From: Arthrinium phaeospermum
Lineage: Eukaryota > Ascomycota > Sordariomycetes > Amphisphaeriales > Apiosporaceae
DNA: 64,000 bases
Assembly (NCBI GenBank): GCA_006503535.1
Contig: QYRS01000001.1
Span: 2,294,001 to 2,358,000 of the forward strand
Reading direction: 5' to 3'
The notes below the pieces were generated by a model. The model did not search any database and was not told where the DNA came from. It saw nothing but the letters and a program-made list of their open reading frames with translations. This document shows positions 1-12,328 of this stretch, piece by piece. Both the position numbers and the translations under genes were made by a program. How positions within the stretch are numbered: position 1 is the first letter of the stretch; each line of letters opens with the position of its first letter.

Positions 1-1212
1 GCGTTGAAATGCCCCTATTTCGCAGCACAGTGAGGGCACCCACCAACGCAAAGATGCGCTCCAGAAGCCTCGTGATCCACGATATGATAATTACTTCCCT
101 GGGAACATCTTTTGGTAGTTATCTTCATGAGCAATCTCTTCTCTCTGGATCTGGTATTGCCTTAATTTTTAGAGTTGAGCGGACGCGACCAGCAAACATC
201 CAAGCTCAGCCGGTATCCAGACATGCCTCACCGACCCCTACTCACACCTACTGCGTTGATATGAACAATCGCCTTTGTCATTATGAGTTTATATGCATGC
301 ATGTTTGCTTCTGTGTACTCCCTGGCTTACTGATACCGGATTTGATGTTTCCCCTCGCAAGAACTGTGCACCCGCCGCGTCTAGAATCAGTAATGACACT
401 GCAGTGCTCAATTAAGATAGTACAGTTAATAATAGAAGAATGTTACTTCCATCCACCTACTGTTATAGTAAAAGTGACATAAAGTGCCCCTACCCTTTGA
501 ATTCTGAGCATATGAATCAACTCCGAACCCGGTAGTCTGTACCTGAAGTCCAACCATCATCCACTCCTGCTTCTGGTTTTAAGGGCCAGCTAACTGGGAT
601 TCATGCACGTGGCCTTACATGATTCGCCGTGTGTTCAAGATTTGTATTCATTACTGTTGTATGCTTGGCTTACATCAGTTTGGGTCACAATCTCGTGAGT
701 ATCTCAGAATCCGTCTCAGTATCAAATCCGCATTAATTAATAATAGGAAGGATGCATGTCTGTAGGGAGCATTTCATTCTTGGGATCCTGGCGTGGTCAC
801 AACGTTTGCGAAGATTACATTGATTCTTATGGACATGATGGGGACTGCTTGTTGTTGTGAAAGGGGATATCAAGCCTCACCCTTCACTTACGCTCCTGGG
901 GGGGGGTAATTGATGGGCCTCCTGAATCTCGACGCCAAAAGTTTATGGCACTGCGAAGCTTCCCAAGGCGGCATTAGTTGAGTGGTCACTAAAAATTGGT
1001 CTGTTTCTAAAATCTTCCACGCCCACCAAATCCCTCTGCATGCATCAAAGGCAAGAAATGATAGGCTTTGTTAGCTGCAACTCACGTGCGAAGTCTTCAT
1101 ATATGTGCAGCAACCTCTCGCCGCATACGCTGTCAATCACCAAACTCCAATTGCTCCTCCCCTCCATCTCTTCATTGAAGCAATCTAGCATCTGATTATC
1201 CCACCTTTGAAA
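1..1212. other. intergenic, no gene recognised
   Basis: No supported gene. The one long open frame (9-482, +) has no recognisable domain and a composition like non-coding DNA. A G9 run lies near 899-907. Confidence 0.5.
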
Positions 1213-2073
1213 ATGAACTTCCTCGATCTGCCAACCGAGATCCGCCTCAATATGTACACCTTTCTGCTGATTGCACAGGAGCCGATATGTTTCTATGGAG
1301 CATTGTGCTCCGAAAATTGCGCACTTGCAAGCAGATCTTTCGTGAGGCCAGCCCTGTCTTTACTCCAACAACAAATTACAATTCATAGAGGAATTTGAAT
1401 TTGACTATGACTGGTATCAACAAGGGACTTTGACGAAGCCCAGAGTTGCGCCCTTTTTAGCGCGTCTTGGAAGCCAAGCCCATCTCATCCGTTTCATATC
1501 TCTAAGGCTTTCCACCTTCAACATCGCGTCCACTTCCCCGACAGTGCCTTGTCGTTGAACGAGGCGGACACGCTTGAGTTGGAAGCAATCCGGACCCATG
1601 GTCCCTGCATCAGAACCCTAGAATTTCTTCTGGACGATGCATATCCCGTCTCCGACTTCCTGCCTACCAGTGCCTGGTCACCAAACACACACGATCACTT
1701 CCAGGCACTCGCACTATGCCTCCAAGGATTTCCATCACTCGCGCCCCCCTTCAAGAGGCGAGGATGAAATTGGGAAAGCGGCGACAACAGCAACCCCCCC
1801 CCCCCCAGGGCACGCCGAGACTATGTTTCGAATATGGCACAGTCACTAGGCTTTGGTTGGGCCATAACGATGTCACAGGCGGAGAAACCAGCCTTGTACA
1901 GCAGTGATGGTCGATGCGTGTTTCACTGTCGAAAAACCCTTGAGAGATACGAGCGAATGCTCCTGCAGGAGGAATGCCAACGGGAGACACAAAGAGAAAA
2001 GGTGCAATGGCTTGAGGACTACTACGAGAGACGGGACGACCCATGGCGCAAGAATGATTCGGATTATGATTGA
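1213..2073 (+). pseudogene. F-box-like protein, frame-broken
   Basis: The start at 1213 opens MNFLDLPTEIRLNMYTFLL, the LPxEIRxxIY signature that begins many fungal F-box-like proteins. The conserved RTCKQIFREASPV block follows, but in another frame (about 1325-1365), and the next piece (LYSNNKLQF) in a third. An open stretch from 1549 (ALSLNEADTLELEAI) and a charged C-terminus (1834-2073, ending in KNDSDYD) complete the remains. At least three frame changes are needed, one close to a C14 run at about 1793-1806. Family role, if intact, would be substrate recognition in an SCF ubiquitin ligase. No introns with good splice sites explain all the shifts, so this is decay or base-calling error. Confidence 0.6.
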
Positions 2074-2521
2074 TCAAGTCACCAGGGCTCAAACCCCTGA
2101 CCCAGATACAAATGAAATCTCGTTTACTATTTGGATATATTGATTCCTTTGAATAACGACTGCTATTCGAGTGCCTTGGGTTGATTTGTCAAGAGACTCT
2201 CTTCTAGCATACGCCACCTCTCACTAGTCGAGTGGCTTAACTTGCGTAGTGGCCCCAAAATGAACGGCCCAACCCCAAAACCCGAACCCCGGGTCTAGGC
2301 CTTTTGCTTCGGCTCCGGGCTTGGCACCGGCCCAGTCGAACAGCCAGCTGCTCAACACCCGAAGACCGTGGACAATAACAAAGTCCGGAAAAGAATTACT
2401 CATAAAAGAGCGCATGCTATCGTTATTTTTCTTCATGTAATTCCATCCTTACTCGATTTCAAGATTGGGTATTATACCACTACATCCTTGGCCTAGATAT
2501 TTACCCCTGAATATCAACACG
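2074..2521. other. intergenic
   Basis: Spacer between the F-box-like remnant and the hydroxylase. Nothing recognised. Confidence 0.4.
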
Positions 2522-3989
2522 ATGGCAGAATCGTTAAACACATCAGTTATAATACTAGGCGGCAGCATAGTCGGCCTATCCAATGCCCTGTTCCTTGCTC
2601 AACGCGGGGTCCGCTGTATCTTGATCGAACGGCACCCCGGCAGCTCGCCCCATCCGCGGGCCATGGGCTGGACGCACCGCACAATGGAACTGTTCCGCAC
2701 GGTGGACGGTCTCGAGGCGGAGCTGAAGGTCTTTCCCAGTCGAGCTGGCGGCAAGCCGCGCCGGGTCACGACGAGGACCTTGAAAGTGGGACGACGAATC
2801 TCACTGGACCACCACCAACAAGCAGGGCGCCGGACCGAAAGGCGCCCCCGCGGGTAAAGGGCTCGCGCCTGCCGACTTCAGCTTCGCCACGCCCGTCGAA
2901 GCGCTGGGAATCGCGCAAGACAAGCTCGAGCCCATACTCCGCGCCAAGGCCATCGAGCTCGGCGCCGATCTCCGTCTCGGTTACACCATGACCGACTGGA
3001 GCCTCAACGACAGCAACGACAACAACAGCGTGTCCCTGACCGCAACAGACTCCGCCACCGGCGAGAAGCTACAAGTGACGGTTCTTACCTCATCGCCTGC
3101 GACGGCGCCAACAGCCGCATCCGCGCCGACCTCGGCATCGGCACGAGCGGTGTGGGTCACCTGCGCACCATGTACAGCACCCTGTTCCGCTGCCCAAGCA
3201 TCGAGCACCATCTCGACAGCGGCGTATCGCAGTGGAGCATCAAGAACGCCGACCTCGAAGCCTTCCTCGTGACCTACCAAGAAGGCCGCTGGGCCCTCAT
3301 GACGTCCAACCCCGCCCGACGAATCGCTCAACGACGACGAACGAAAGACGCTGATTCGGCAAGCCATTGGCAGTGACAAAAGCAACGACAAAGGCGACGA
3401 CGAAATCGAGATCGAGATCCTCGCGCGCGGGACCTGGCCCTCCGCGGCGCCATCGCCGACGCCTTCACCGACAAGCGCCACCGCGTCTTCCTCGCCGGCG
3501 ACGCGGCCCACGCCCTCCCCCAACCGCGGCGGCTACGGCGCCAACACGGGCGTGGCCGACGCGCACAACCTGGCCTGGAAGCTGGCGGCGGTGCTGGCGG
3601 GGCGTGCGGACGCGACACTACTCAGGACGTACGAGGCGGAGCGGCGGCCCGTGGCGTTGGTCCGACACGACCAGATCTTCGCGCGGGCGGATTACCGGGA
3701 GTACGTGGCGGGCTCGGCGTGGCTGGAGGCGACGCCGGAGGGGGGAGGGGGATATTGAGGTGTTGGGAGACGTGGCGGTTGGGGGCAGGTTTACAATTCT
3801 GAGGCGGTGATGGTGGGAGAGGACGACGGGCGTGAGCTGACTTTGGCGAAGACGCCGGCGGAGTGGAGGGGGCAGCCGGGGACAAGGGCACCGCACATCT
3901 GGCTTGAAAGGGAGGGCTCCAATGTGGAGGAGGTTGACCAAGGGGCTTTCGAAGAGCATTTGGGGTTGGTAATACCGGTGCCATTCTGA
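2522..3989 (+). pseudogene. FAD-dependent aromatic-ring monooxygenase, frame-broken
   Basis: The start at 2522 opens a Rossmann strand (VIILGGSIVGLSNALFLAQR) followed by ERHPGSSPHPRAMGW, the N-terminus of class A flavin monooxygenases of the phenol/pentachlorophenol hydroxylase type (FAD_binding_3). Further blocks occur in shifting frames: ATPVEALGIAQDKLEPILR (about 2890-2945), the second FAD motif CDGANSRIRADLGIG (about 3095-3140), GDAAHALPP (about 3498-3525), then GGYGANTGVADAHNLAWKLA (about 3527-3590) and RAPHIWLEREG (about 3889-3920). At least five one-base shifts separate them. The C-terminal thioredoxin-like part usual in the family is missing or very short. Typical role: NADPH-dependent hydroxylation of an aromatic compound. 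Many breaks fall in GC-rich stretches, so sequencing indels are an alternative to real decay. Confidence 0.75.
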
Positions 3990-4361
3990 TCCGGCCGGAT
4001 GGTTATATCGGCGCCAGGTGGAAGAGAGCACGTCTCTGGGGGACGTGAAACAAGTGCACAAGTTAGTCAGATATGCCCTTGGTTAATCAGGGGGTAAAGT
4101 GTTCCAAGGCACTGAGATGATTAATCGAGCCGTTTTTAAGAATGCTGGTTTATATGTTGGAATTCTTGTTCATTGCATCAAGGGGTATCTAGGTTATAAT
4201 AAGAGCAACTTGGGTCGTTCGCTTGAAAGTTCAAATCAACAAGGAACAAACTATCCAAGCGCGAAGAAGAAGAAGAGAAAAAGAATCCGGGTACGCTCCG
4301 CGCTGTCTCACAAACTCTTGTCGAGCTTCACACACATTTTCGTTTACTGTCGTATGATTCA
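3990..4361. other. intergenic, tail-to-tail spacer
   Basis: Lies between the convergent ends of the hydroxylase and the membrane-protein gene. Nothing further recognised. Confidence 0.4.
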
Positions 4362-6670
4362 TCAGATAAGCCCCCCTGAAGATCCAGAATCTATCTGGAC
4401 GCCGTGTCGCTGCTCGATCCGCCGAATGATGAACGCGGCACTGTCTTCGTGCCACTCCGTCTCAACACCGGGTCCCATGGCCAGACCTTCGATCGGATTC
4501 GACATAGGGTACGCCGCCGGCGACGGCCGCTCGGGTAGCGTCTTCATGAGGTCGGGCTTCGGCGTCGGCGTCAGCCGGCTGTGGTTGTGCGAGGACATGG
4601 CCGTGTTGGACCGGAACCGAGTGACGGGCGGGGGATGTGTTCGCCTGGGAGGCTGGCGGATTGCGACCGCTGTAAGCGGTAAGGGCGAGTGCATGGGAGA
4701 TTCCATGGCGAGTGCAGGGCGAGTGCATGGGCGATGATGGTGGGGGGTGTCGGATCGGAATGACACCGACTTTGCTCGGAGCGGTGGCGTCGGGGCAGTC
4801 CGGCGCATGCATGACTTGGTGCTGCTAGACCGCATGAGCGGCGTCGGCGACAGTATAGACATAGGCGAATGAATAGTTGTGGGCGAATGTATAGATGTAG
4901 GCGAATCTATCGTCGACATGGCCGAATCTGACGGAAAGACACCTGCTTGAGAAGCGCCCCTTGGACACGAAGGTTCTGGCGTCGCCATGTTGTTGCGCGG
5001 TACCGGCTTCTTCATTGCCGAATAGTAAGCAGCGTCAGGTTCCAGCGGGTATTCTGGCTGGTTGTTGTTCGCGTCGCCGGCGTGCCACGGCATTGTGTTG
5101 ATCCACAGCCCTTTTGGAACCGCTTGGGGACGAACGCCTTGTACATGTGATGGCGGAAGGTCACCGTGGTGCCAAAGATGAGCATGAGGGCGCCCGGGGT
5201 GTTGCCCGGGATGAAGAGATACATGGCCATCCTGGCGCGCTCGACGCTCAGGTCTGGGGCGTCGGCGGGAGTCCACGCCGCCGCCAATTTGTTGCTGATT
5301 CCTTTGGTTCCGCTTGTGGCGAACTGTTGGAAGACGGTGACGGTCACCTGGAAGATACTACAAATTGCAGAGTCGTTAGTGCAAGATTACCATGCATCAG
5401 TTCAGAGGTTTACTCACGCGAGTCTGACAAAGGCGATGAAGAAGCGCGTCATGAGCCAACGGTCATAAATGTATTTGCACCACAAGCGCGAGAATATCGC
5501 GTTCGCCCGCTTCTTGGCGTTGAGTAGGGATCCGCGGAAGCGGACCCCGGGATCGAAACGCAGCAGTACGCGCTGGGTGTAGATATAGCGACCCAAGATG
5601 GCGAGCATGATGATACCCCCGAGTCCAATGCATAGCCACACTATGTCCCGCATTAGATATATTCAACCCGAGTATGTATAGTGGTGACAATACTTACATG
5701 GCAGATTGGCCAGGGCAATGAAGGCGGACGTGTTATTCTGAACAGCTGGCGCTCTCAGTAGCGACACGAACAATAGCGGCAACAGGACTGAGATCGCCTT
5801 GGCCACGTAATTAAAATATCTCAGCTTGTTCACCCAGTGATATTTCTGAGTCAAACCATAAACCGACTCCCAGTTCAGCCGCCTGGAAGAAAAGAAAAGT
5901 CAGTGACCCGGACTAGGAACTGCAAGGAATCATTGCCACTGGGGGGAAGTGCATACCAGAACAAGACGAACATGGACTCGACATTGTAGCAGTAAAACTC
6001 TAAGGTTATGGTAAGCTTGATGAGCCAGAAAGACAGAGAATGGGTAGATACATACGGATGTAAAGAACACCAAGTCCATGCCAGTTGAGCCATTGGCAAT
6101 GGCGTTGTCTGGGCTTGTGGGGTTCGCCTGCTTGGCCTCGAACTGTTGTATCGCTACATCCCGGTACCAGCCTATCACGTGAATTTGCTGGATGATGGAG
6201 AATACCGTGCTGATGAGGGTGCATATCGCGAGGCAAGCGATGTCTATGTTGACGAGTCAGTTGTCAGTTGAAAGGATGGGTGCACAAGAGAACACAACAC
6301 ACTTACACGAGAACCGTGCGTTGTGAGAAGAGGCAAGCCATATCAAGGTGGCCGAGCAAGCCAGGCTGGCGAAAGCAAATATCAAGGACAAGGCGGCCGG
6401 GCCTTCTGCTCCATGTGGCAACTGGCCAGTCATAACCGTCAATTGCAGCAGAGGGTCTGAAAGCCGTCTAGTTCGCTTGCCGGCAAGAAGGAGGGGAACC
6501 AGCCACTCTTTCGCAATATATGGAAAGAAGAAGAAAAGTGAGAAAGGCTCCAGATCAGACCAGCAACAAACCTCCAATTCCATCATTCCAGCTGTTGATA
6601 TGCTGCGATTGGAATGGTAATATAGGCATGGGAGACAGGCTGGGGGAGGAGGATCATCGATGGCCGCCAT
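4362..6670 (-). CDS. multi-pass membrane protein, uncharacterised fungal family
   Basis: A multi-exon gene read from consistent splice sites: exon ending 6307, then 6243-6056, 5997-5957, 5882-5698, 5640-5418 and 5357-4362. Each junction keeps the frame and has GTAAGT/GTATGT/GTATGC/GTGAGT donors. The protein has several hydrophobic segments, for example IACLAICTLISTVFSII, ISVLLPLLFVSLL, WLCIGLGGIIMLAILGRYI and MYLFIPGNTPGALMLIFGT, and then a long Ser/Pro/Thr-rich cytoplasmic-type tail. One frame change is needed at about 5118 (AAAAGGG run) between KRFQKG and LWINTMPWHAGD. The N-terminal start near 6670 is uncertain, because a pyrimidine-rich stretch near 6540 could be an acceptor. I do not recognise the family; a receptor-like or transporter role is not shown. 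Multiple introns and preserved hydrophobicity argue it is a real gene. Confidence 0.7.
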
Positions 6671-9246
6671 GCGAGTTCAATGCAGGTTTGATGCCGCTTT
6701 GATCCCGTCTAGGCCCTGTTGAGATTGTCAGACCCCCCACCGGGACCACCAAAAAAGAATATTGCAGATGGATCTGCACTAGTCCCAGCACAGATATGTC
6801 GGCCGACATTACAGAGAGGCAACCGCGCTCCAACGACTGCCTAGAGCAGACATCGCGGAGTCTCTCGAGGGGCAAATGACAAGATATTTCTCCGACAGTG
6901 ACGAGGCTTCCTGGGGTGCATGAGACGGAGAAGAAATTGTCTGAGGGAACCCGGAGATGGAAAGATTCGCGTCCGCCAAGGTCAGCGGTGAACGATGATG
7001 ATGGTGATGTGTGGGACAAGGCTGCCGATGCCGATGCCGATGACGATGGCGGCGGCGGCGGCGACGAGTTGTTGAGTTGCAGCAGATATCAAGTGTGAAG
7101 TTGAAGGCTGGCGCGCAGATCGATGCGACGTCGAAGCTGATGCAATGTGACGGCCGGTTGCATCCGCGGGCGATTTGCGTTGCCTCTCGGGCATATAATG
7201 ATACATCCCGAGATAGAAAGGCGATGGACCGAACCGTTGAAATGCTTGGCTGCGCATCACTAGCACCACACACTATTGGCAGACTGCGAGACTGCCTTGG
7301 AGGGATTTGGGTGGTGGAGACGGCAGATGGTTGAAGGATGCCGTCCAAGTTTGGTTGAGGCCCGAGCTGCTTCGGCAATCTTCCCTATTGCAGATAAGCG
7401 TGGAGCGTTACAGCCTATCAAGGCTGCAAGCTAAGCATCGCAACTCCTCCGAGACGTCCTGTTTTGAAACAACTGCAGTATGCACGCCCATAGTACTCCC
7501 CCATACAAAATCACATCCGTTTCCCTCTCTCTCAAGCCAAGCCTGTTCTTGCACTAAAAGATACCGTTAGGGGCAACCATGAAAGCTCTATCAGTGGTTC
7601 AAATTCGAAAAGTACGCTGCGGGGGATGCTGATGCATCGTGCATAAAGCTGTGGGTGCTCGTCACATAGGGCTATGGCGCAGCTCCGCTCCCGGAGCGAT
7701 GAAGGGCCCCGGAGAGGTTGCTCGGTCATGAAGAACTCCCATCAGAGATTGCCGGCCTAGGTTAGCACAAATAATCAAATCCATGCCCCGGCTGGGTGGA
7801 AGTGCTTAGGCGAGAGACGAGAAAGAGCAAGAAATAAAATGAAGGGGACATATGTTATCCAAGTTGTCGTAATCATCAATGCACGCTACAGCAGAGACTG
7901 CTGCTGAAGCAGGCAAGACAGTGGCAGACAGGCAGGAGAATATCGCCCGGGAACGCGGAATGAAAACGGGCTACTGGAATACCCACAAAACGAACCTCAC
8001 CGACCCCACCGGCCTTCCCTTTCAAGCGCGAACGCTGCAAAACTTGCCGAATGAGGGTCAGGATGATGCTTGCGGAAGACGCTGTTTCAGCAAGGTGTAG
8101 GGGTCACCAGCCACGTGCCGCGGCCGAGTTGCTCGCCTCAAACAGGTAATTGAGCTGCTGATTGAGCGTCCCCCTTGCCAGCCCTCCATGAACGGGCGGG
8201 GGTCGTCGGGGCCTTCTCATCAAATATGAGATGAGAGATCTGCCCACCGTTTGTCCAAGTTGAAAAAAACAGAGAGGCAGCACTGAGCAGGCAAAGGTGC
8301 TTTTCACACACACACAAATAAACTTCTTCTCGATCCAAGGCTGAGCGCTTGCTGGTCGGGACTAGGCCAACTCTAATCACAACACTCGGCCAATATTGAT
8401 GTCAATCATCCCTTCTTACGACGACCAGTTTCTGGGCGATTGCGGGAAGTCAAAACCTTGATTTAAGCGCCCGCTTCTAGCCTGGCATCTGTCAAGCTGC
8501 TCTCTCACCCGGTTAGTGCCGGGGTTTGCTCGGAATAGTAACGGGCGAGATAATCGATGCATGTACTTGCCACAACACCCCGATACCTGCATTAGGCTCA
8601 TCTGGGCGACTTCGGAATGCATTATGCCAAGCATAAGCAGTATCCCTCATCTGCAATCACCGGGTTGTGGCATGCAGCCATTGACGAGATTGACCATACT
8701 GCAGGGGCCACAGCTGCTATATCCAAAGCACACATCGTTGTGAACATAGGTATGATTAGCCGTACCCCCACAACCCAAGTTGGTGTGGACTACCTAGTCA
8801 GAGGTTGGGGTCTAGACCGGAAACTTGACGTGATCTCCATTGTTGAGTCAAGGGGCCTGCCTGGGAGAGAACTCATCCGAACTCATCCTGCTGAGTATCT
8901 CTTAGAGGAAGCCGCTTTGACCTCTCACCCTGGAAACAAGCAACTAAGTACTCTTCTCCCCACCGCCCACTGCCGAACAAGGTAGTCGGACTTGGGGAGC
9001 AAGGTGTCCCTCGTTTGAGCGGCACTCAGTATATTACCAAACGGGCATCAATCGGCGTATAAACCCACTTGTCTGGACCCTTTTCCACTGCCGGAATCTC
9101 AATGGAGGAACTTTGCAACGTTCGGAACAAATGATAATATTGATTAAGTATGTATGTATGTAGGTCCTTGGGGGATCGACTCCGTGCATGATTGACAGCA
9201 TCCTGCATTAGAAACTCGGCGCCCTGCCGAGAGCCGACTCTGTCCC
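6671..9246. other. intergenic, low-complexity stretches
   Basis: No supported gene in about 2.6 kb. A GATGCC/GGC trinucleotide-type stretch lies at about 7020-7060; it creates long Arg/His-rich reading frames that I do not believe. A short CA run is at about 8308-8317. Confidence 0.45.
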
Positions 9247-11435
9247 TCATAGACATTGTGAGTACCCTAGACCTCGGTCAGTTTCGGTCCTACACGGTCC
9301 ACAAGCCTCTTGGGTTAGGGATCGAACTTACAGTCGTTAGAAACGGTGCACTTGAACGGGCTGACGCACTACCGGCAGGAACCTCAAGTCAGCATACAAC
9401 ACCCACGATTGCCGCGGCTTCCCGAGCACTCAAACTTACCACAGTTGGTCCAGTGTACCCGATACCTCCGCATTGACCAAACTGAGTCTGCTGCGAGCCC
9501 GGGGCTGTCGCAGTGGTGGTCGCAGGCGGGGCCTGGGCTGTAGTCGTCGTGGGAGGGGGCGAGTTATCACCCCCTCCATTTCCGTCACCGTCACCGTTGC
9601 CCGAACCGGCCGTGAAGAGCTCGACGCTATCGAAGATCTACAGAGGCACGGCAGTGTCAATTCTCCACATCACCAAGTCTAGTTTGTGAAGAGCTCGACG
9701 GCATCAAAGATCTGTTGACGCAACCCTAACGTGTTAATGGAAGAATGTCAAAGAAAAGGGAACCGAGCGGCTCCACTCGGAAGAAGAGGGGGAAGGGGAG
9801 GGGCGCTCGGAAGAAGAGGGGGAAGGGGAAGAGAAGAGAGGATATGGTGACTGAGGATGAACTTACGAAGTTGGGCGAGAGGAAGGTAGCCCCACTGCTC
9901 CCAGACACAGCATTGATAACGATGGTGTTGGCCCCTGCCACAAGGGTGCCGGCGGGGATGCTGAAGTCGTAGACCTCATTGTTACCGTGGTAGGCCCCGC
10001 GAGTGACACCACGGCTGTCGATCTTGGGCGGCGCCGCAGGCGTGGTGGCGCTCCAGTTGTTGACCTTGGCGCCCGGGCGCGCGCCGGCGAACGAGAGGGT
10101 CGTGGCGATGCGCAGCGTGGCGGCGCCGGCGGGCGCGGCGTCGAGGTTGAACTTGATGGTGGCCGGGTCGTTGACGCTCTTGAACAGCGCCATGGGGAAC
10201 TGGCCGACGCTCGAGGTGCCGACGGTGTAGGTCACGGGCTTCCAGGCGGCCATGCGCGAGTCCGAGGGGTGCATGCGCTGCTGCTTGTCAGCGTTGAGGA
10301 AGCCGGTGGGCTGGCCGTCGAGGTCGCCGATGCTCCACAGCATCTTGCGGGCGGGGAGCGTGCTGGCGATGTTCTGGTTCTTCGTCTGCCCGGCGGCCAC
10401 GACGACGCTGGCCGACGCGACCTTGTACTCCGTCTGGTACAGGACCATGGTGTAGGTGCCCGGCTTCATGGCCGGCGAAGTGAAGGCGCCATTCGAAGAA
10501 GCCTTGGTCCAGTACTGAGCGGCGGCATTGTACCAATGGATGACAGTCTCAAAGTTGCTGGCGACGCCGGAGGCAGTACCCGAGACGTAACCTCGAGAGG
10601 CCTTGGGAACATAGCCCTGGACGCTAAGCTGGCCCCAGAACGAGTCGTCGAATCCTTTGCTGGAGGGGATACCCGAGCGGGAAAAGGTCATCAAGTAAGG
10701 TCCGTGCAGGACGTTGGTGCGCCAGGCCTCGGTCTGGACATGACCGCTGTTCATGTAGTTGTAGAGGTTGGTCGCAGCTCCGGCGTTGTTCGACTCGATA
10801 TCTCGGAAGAACGGGCCGCCAGAAGATGACTCCGGCTGCGGGGTGAGCATGCACACGTGCATCAGGTCCGAGCCGCCAAAGACACACTGGGCGTCCTTAT
10901 CGATGAAACGGGTGCTGGAGTAGAACTTGGACCGAGTTTGGCCATTGACGACAAAGACGTCGGAACCCTCCACGGTGGACGAACTGCCGGAGGTGGTAGA
11001 TACAGCGCCATAGGGATGCTCGTTGGGCAACTGTGCCGAGTTGAGTCGTGCAATGAATCGAAGCTCGCCGATTGAGGGCTCAGCAGAGATGTAAGTGGCC
11101 ATGTGGATCGTGCTGTCCCCGGCCCTCGCCACCAGGTAATGCGTCAAGGTCGACGTCTGGCAGGTGATCTTGACATACTGGTTGTTGATGGTGGTGGCAC
11201 TGACAGTGGCAGATCCCAGGCCTGAAGAGATATGACTGCCTTGGCGATCCTGCAGTTCAACCCCGCGGTACTTGATGGACGTGATGTCGCAGCTTCCGCC
11301 GTTAACCGTGAAGATTAGGGGGTTATCCGAGCCTGCATCCACAACATAGTTGTTGCCGGATTTCGTGAAGCCAAAGGCGGCGAAGGCAGTTGAGGCAAAG
11401 CCAACAGCCGCCAAGAAAGGCACCTGGAGAAGCAT
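9247..11435 (-). CDS. rglA: secreted rhamnogalacturonan lyase (PL4) with optional CBM1 tail
   Basis: Family PL4 enzymes cleave rhamnogalacturonan I backbones of pectin by beta-elimination, outside the cell. The ATG at 11435 starts a signal peptide ([19 protein letters not shown]) followed by [14 protein letters not shown], a typical mature PL4 start. The body carries [26 protein letters not shown] (the region of the catalytic Lys) and [13 protein letters not shown] (the region of the catalytic His), then the fn3-like and CBM-like domains. Exon 1 (11435-9867) ends in phase 0 at GTAAGT. Two acceptors follow: 9711 gives a ten-residue end ([10 protein letters not shown], stop 9679-9681, 533 aa); 9637 gives [12 protein letters not shown], a Gly/Asp and Pro/Thr linker, and a CBM1 domain ([12 protein letters not shown], then [12 protein letters not shown], then WYSQCL) over exons 9637-9440, 9368-9332 and 9266-9247 (607 aa). 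The enzyme identity is very likely; the gene symbol is by homology recall. Confidence 0.93.
9440..9711 (-). other. duplicated alternative terminal exon of the PL4 gene
   Basis: Two near-identical exon starts lie 74 nt apart: CAG/ATCTTTGATGCCGTCGAGC at 9711 and TAG/ATCTTCGATAGCGTCGAGC at 9637. Both join the phase-0 donor after 9867. The first runs into TAG, the second opens into the linker and CBM1. This looks like an exon-start duplication that created a tail-less and a cellulose-binding isoform. Confidence 0.8.
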
Positions 11436-11536
11436 GGTCACAACAAGTCTGCGACAAGGGTTCCCGAAAATGAGCGAAGGGTAGTGAGCCAGAACGAGGT
11501 CATCACATTACTGCTCTGCGCGCGCGCTCTTGTCGA

Positions 11537-11545
11537 CTTATAAAA
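11537..11545 (-). promoter_or_regulatory. TATA-like box of the PL4 gene
   Basis: TTTTATAAG on the minus strand, about 105 nt upstream of the ATG at 11435. Position and sequence fit a core promoter element. Confidence 0.45.
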
Positions 11546-12328
11546 GGCCAAATACCGACGACTTGCATCTTGTCCCACTTGCTGAGAATTGCAGGCACAT
11601 GGCCCCAGCATCGGCCGTGATGCAGGAGGCCAGGTGCCGATGCGTGCTAATTAGAGGATGCTGCACTGATTGGCGGAATCATTGCACGTTGGTGGAGAGC
11701 GCATGGGCTGTGCTGGCACCCCTGGGCTGGCAGGCATATGGGCAATTTGCCAAAAAAGGAAACGGAAGGCCAGTGCGAGTCGGTCGAATCGCCAGGTCAA
11801 GGAGGTCAAGCTACGAGATCATCTAGCGTGAGTTGCATTGCAGATAAACCAGATAAATCTGGCCTTGGCTAGATTTAATGATGACATGATTGATGGGAAT
11901 TGGCGAAGAGGCTGTCGAATTCTGGTCGAGTTATCGGGGTGAGTGAATGAGAATGGCTAGCTGGGCTATGCGCCAGCAGCACATCCCCCGCGCCATTGCC
12001 AGTTGTGGAAGATCTCGCGACGGGGCGGGGTGGTATGATTTAACCATGCCACTGTTGTTTCGCCCGGAGCACCTTCCACCGGGGCTAACGGTGGCCAAAC
12101 CGCGACCGAACCACACAGAAGATCGCGGCGGGTATGAGGCTCTCATGCGTCCATCGTCCGCCAACATGAGTGTTCTCAGACAATATCAACCACAGCTGGT
12201 CCGATGGAAGGGAGCAAACTGTCCGCCCTCATCGAGCGGGTTTACGGGGTTTCGGGTTGTGCGAGGACGTTCAGATTCGTGGGACAAGTTAGGGTCAATT
12301 GTGATTGCTAGGTAGTACTGCAACCGGT
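11546..12328. other. intergenic
   Basis: Upstream region of the PL4 gene and the 3' side of the GCIP-like gene. Nothing further recognised. Confidence 0.4.

Noticed and set aside
9..482. 157-codon open frame on +
   Set aside because: No domain, no supporting splice or promoter signal, composition unlike neighbouring genes.
3328..4061. long Arg/Pro-rich frames on both strands
   Set aside because: Shadows of the GC-rich hydroxylase remnant.
4099..4737. 212-codon frame on +
   Set aside because: Antisense to the Ser/Pro-rich tail of the membrane protein.
6809..7378. 189-codon frame on - with Arg/His runs
   Set aside because: The runs come from a trinucleotide-type low-complexity stretch; no conserved block.
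8617..8985. 122-codon frame on +
   Set aside because: No recognisable motif and no continuation by splicing.
9987..10829. 280-codon frame on +
   Set aside because: It is antisense to the well-supported PL4 exon and is a high-GC shadow.
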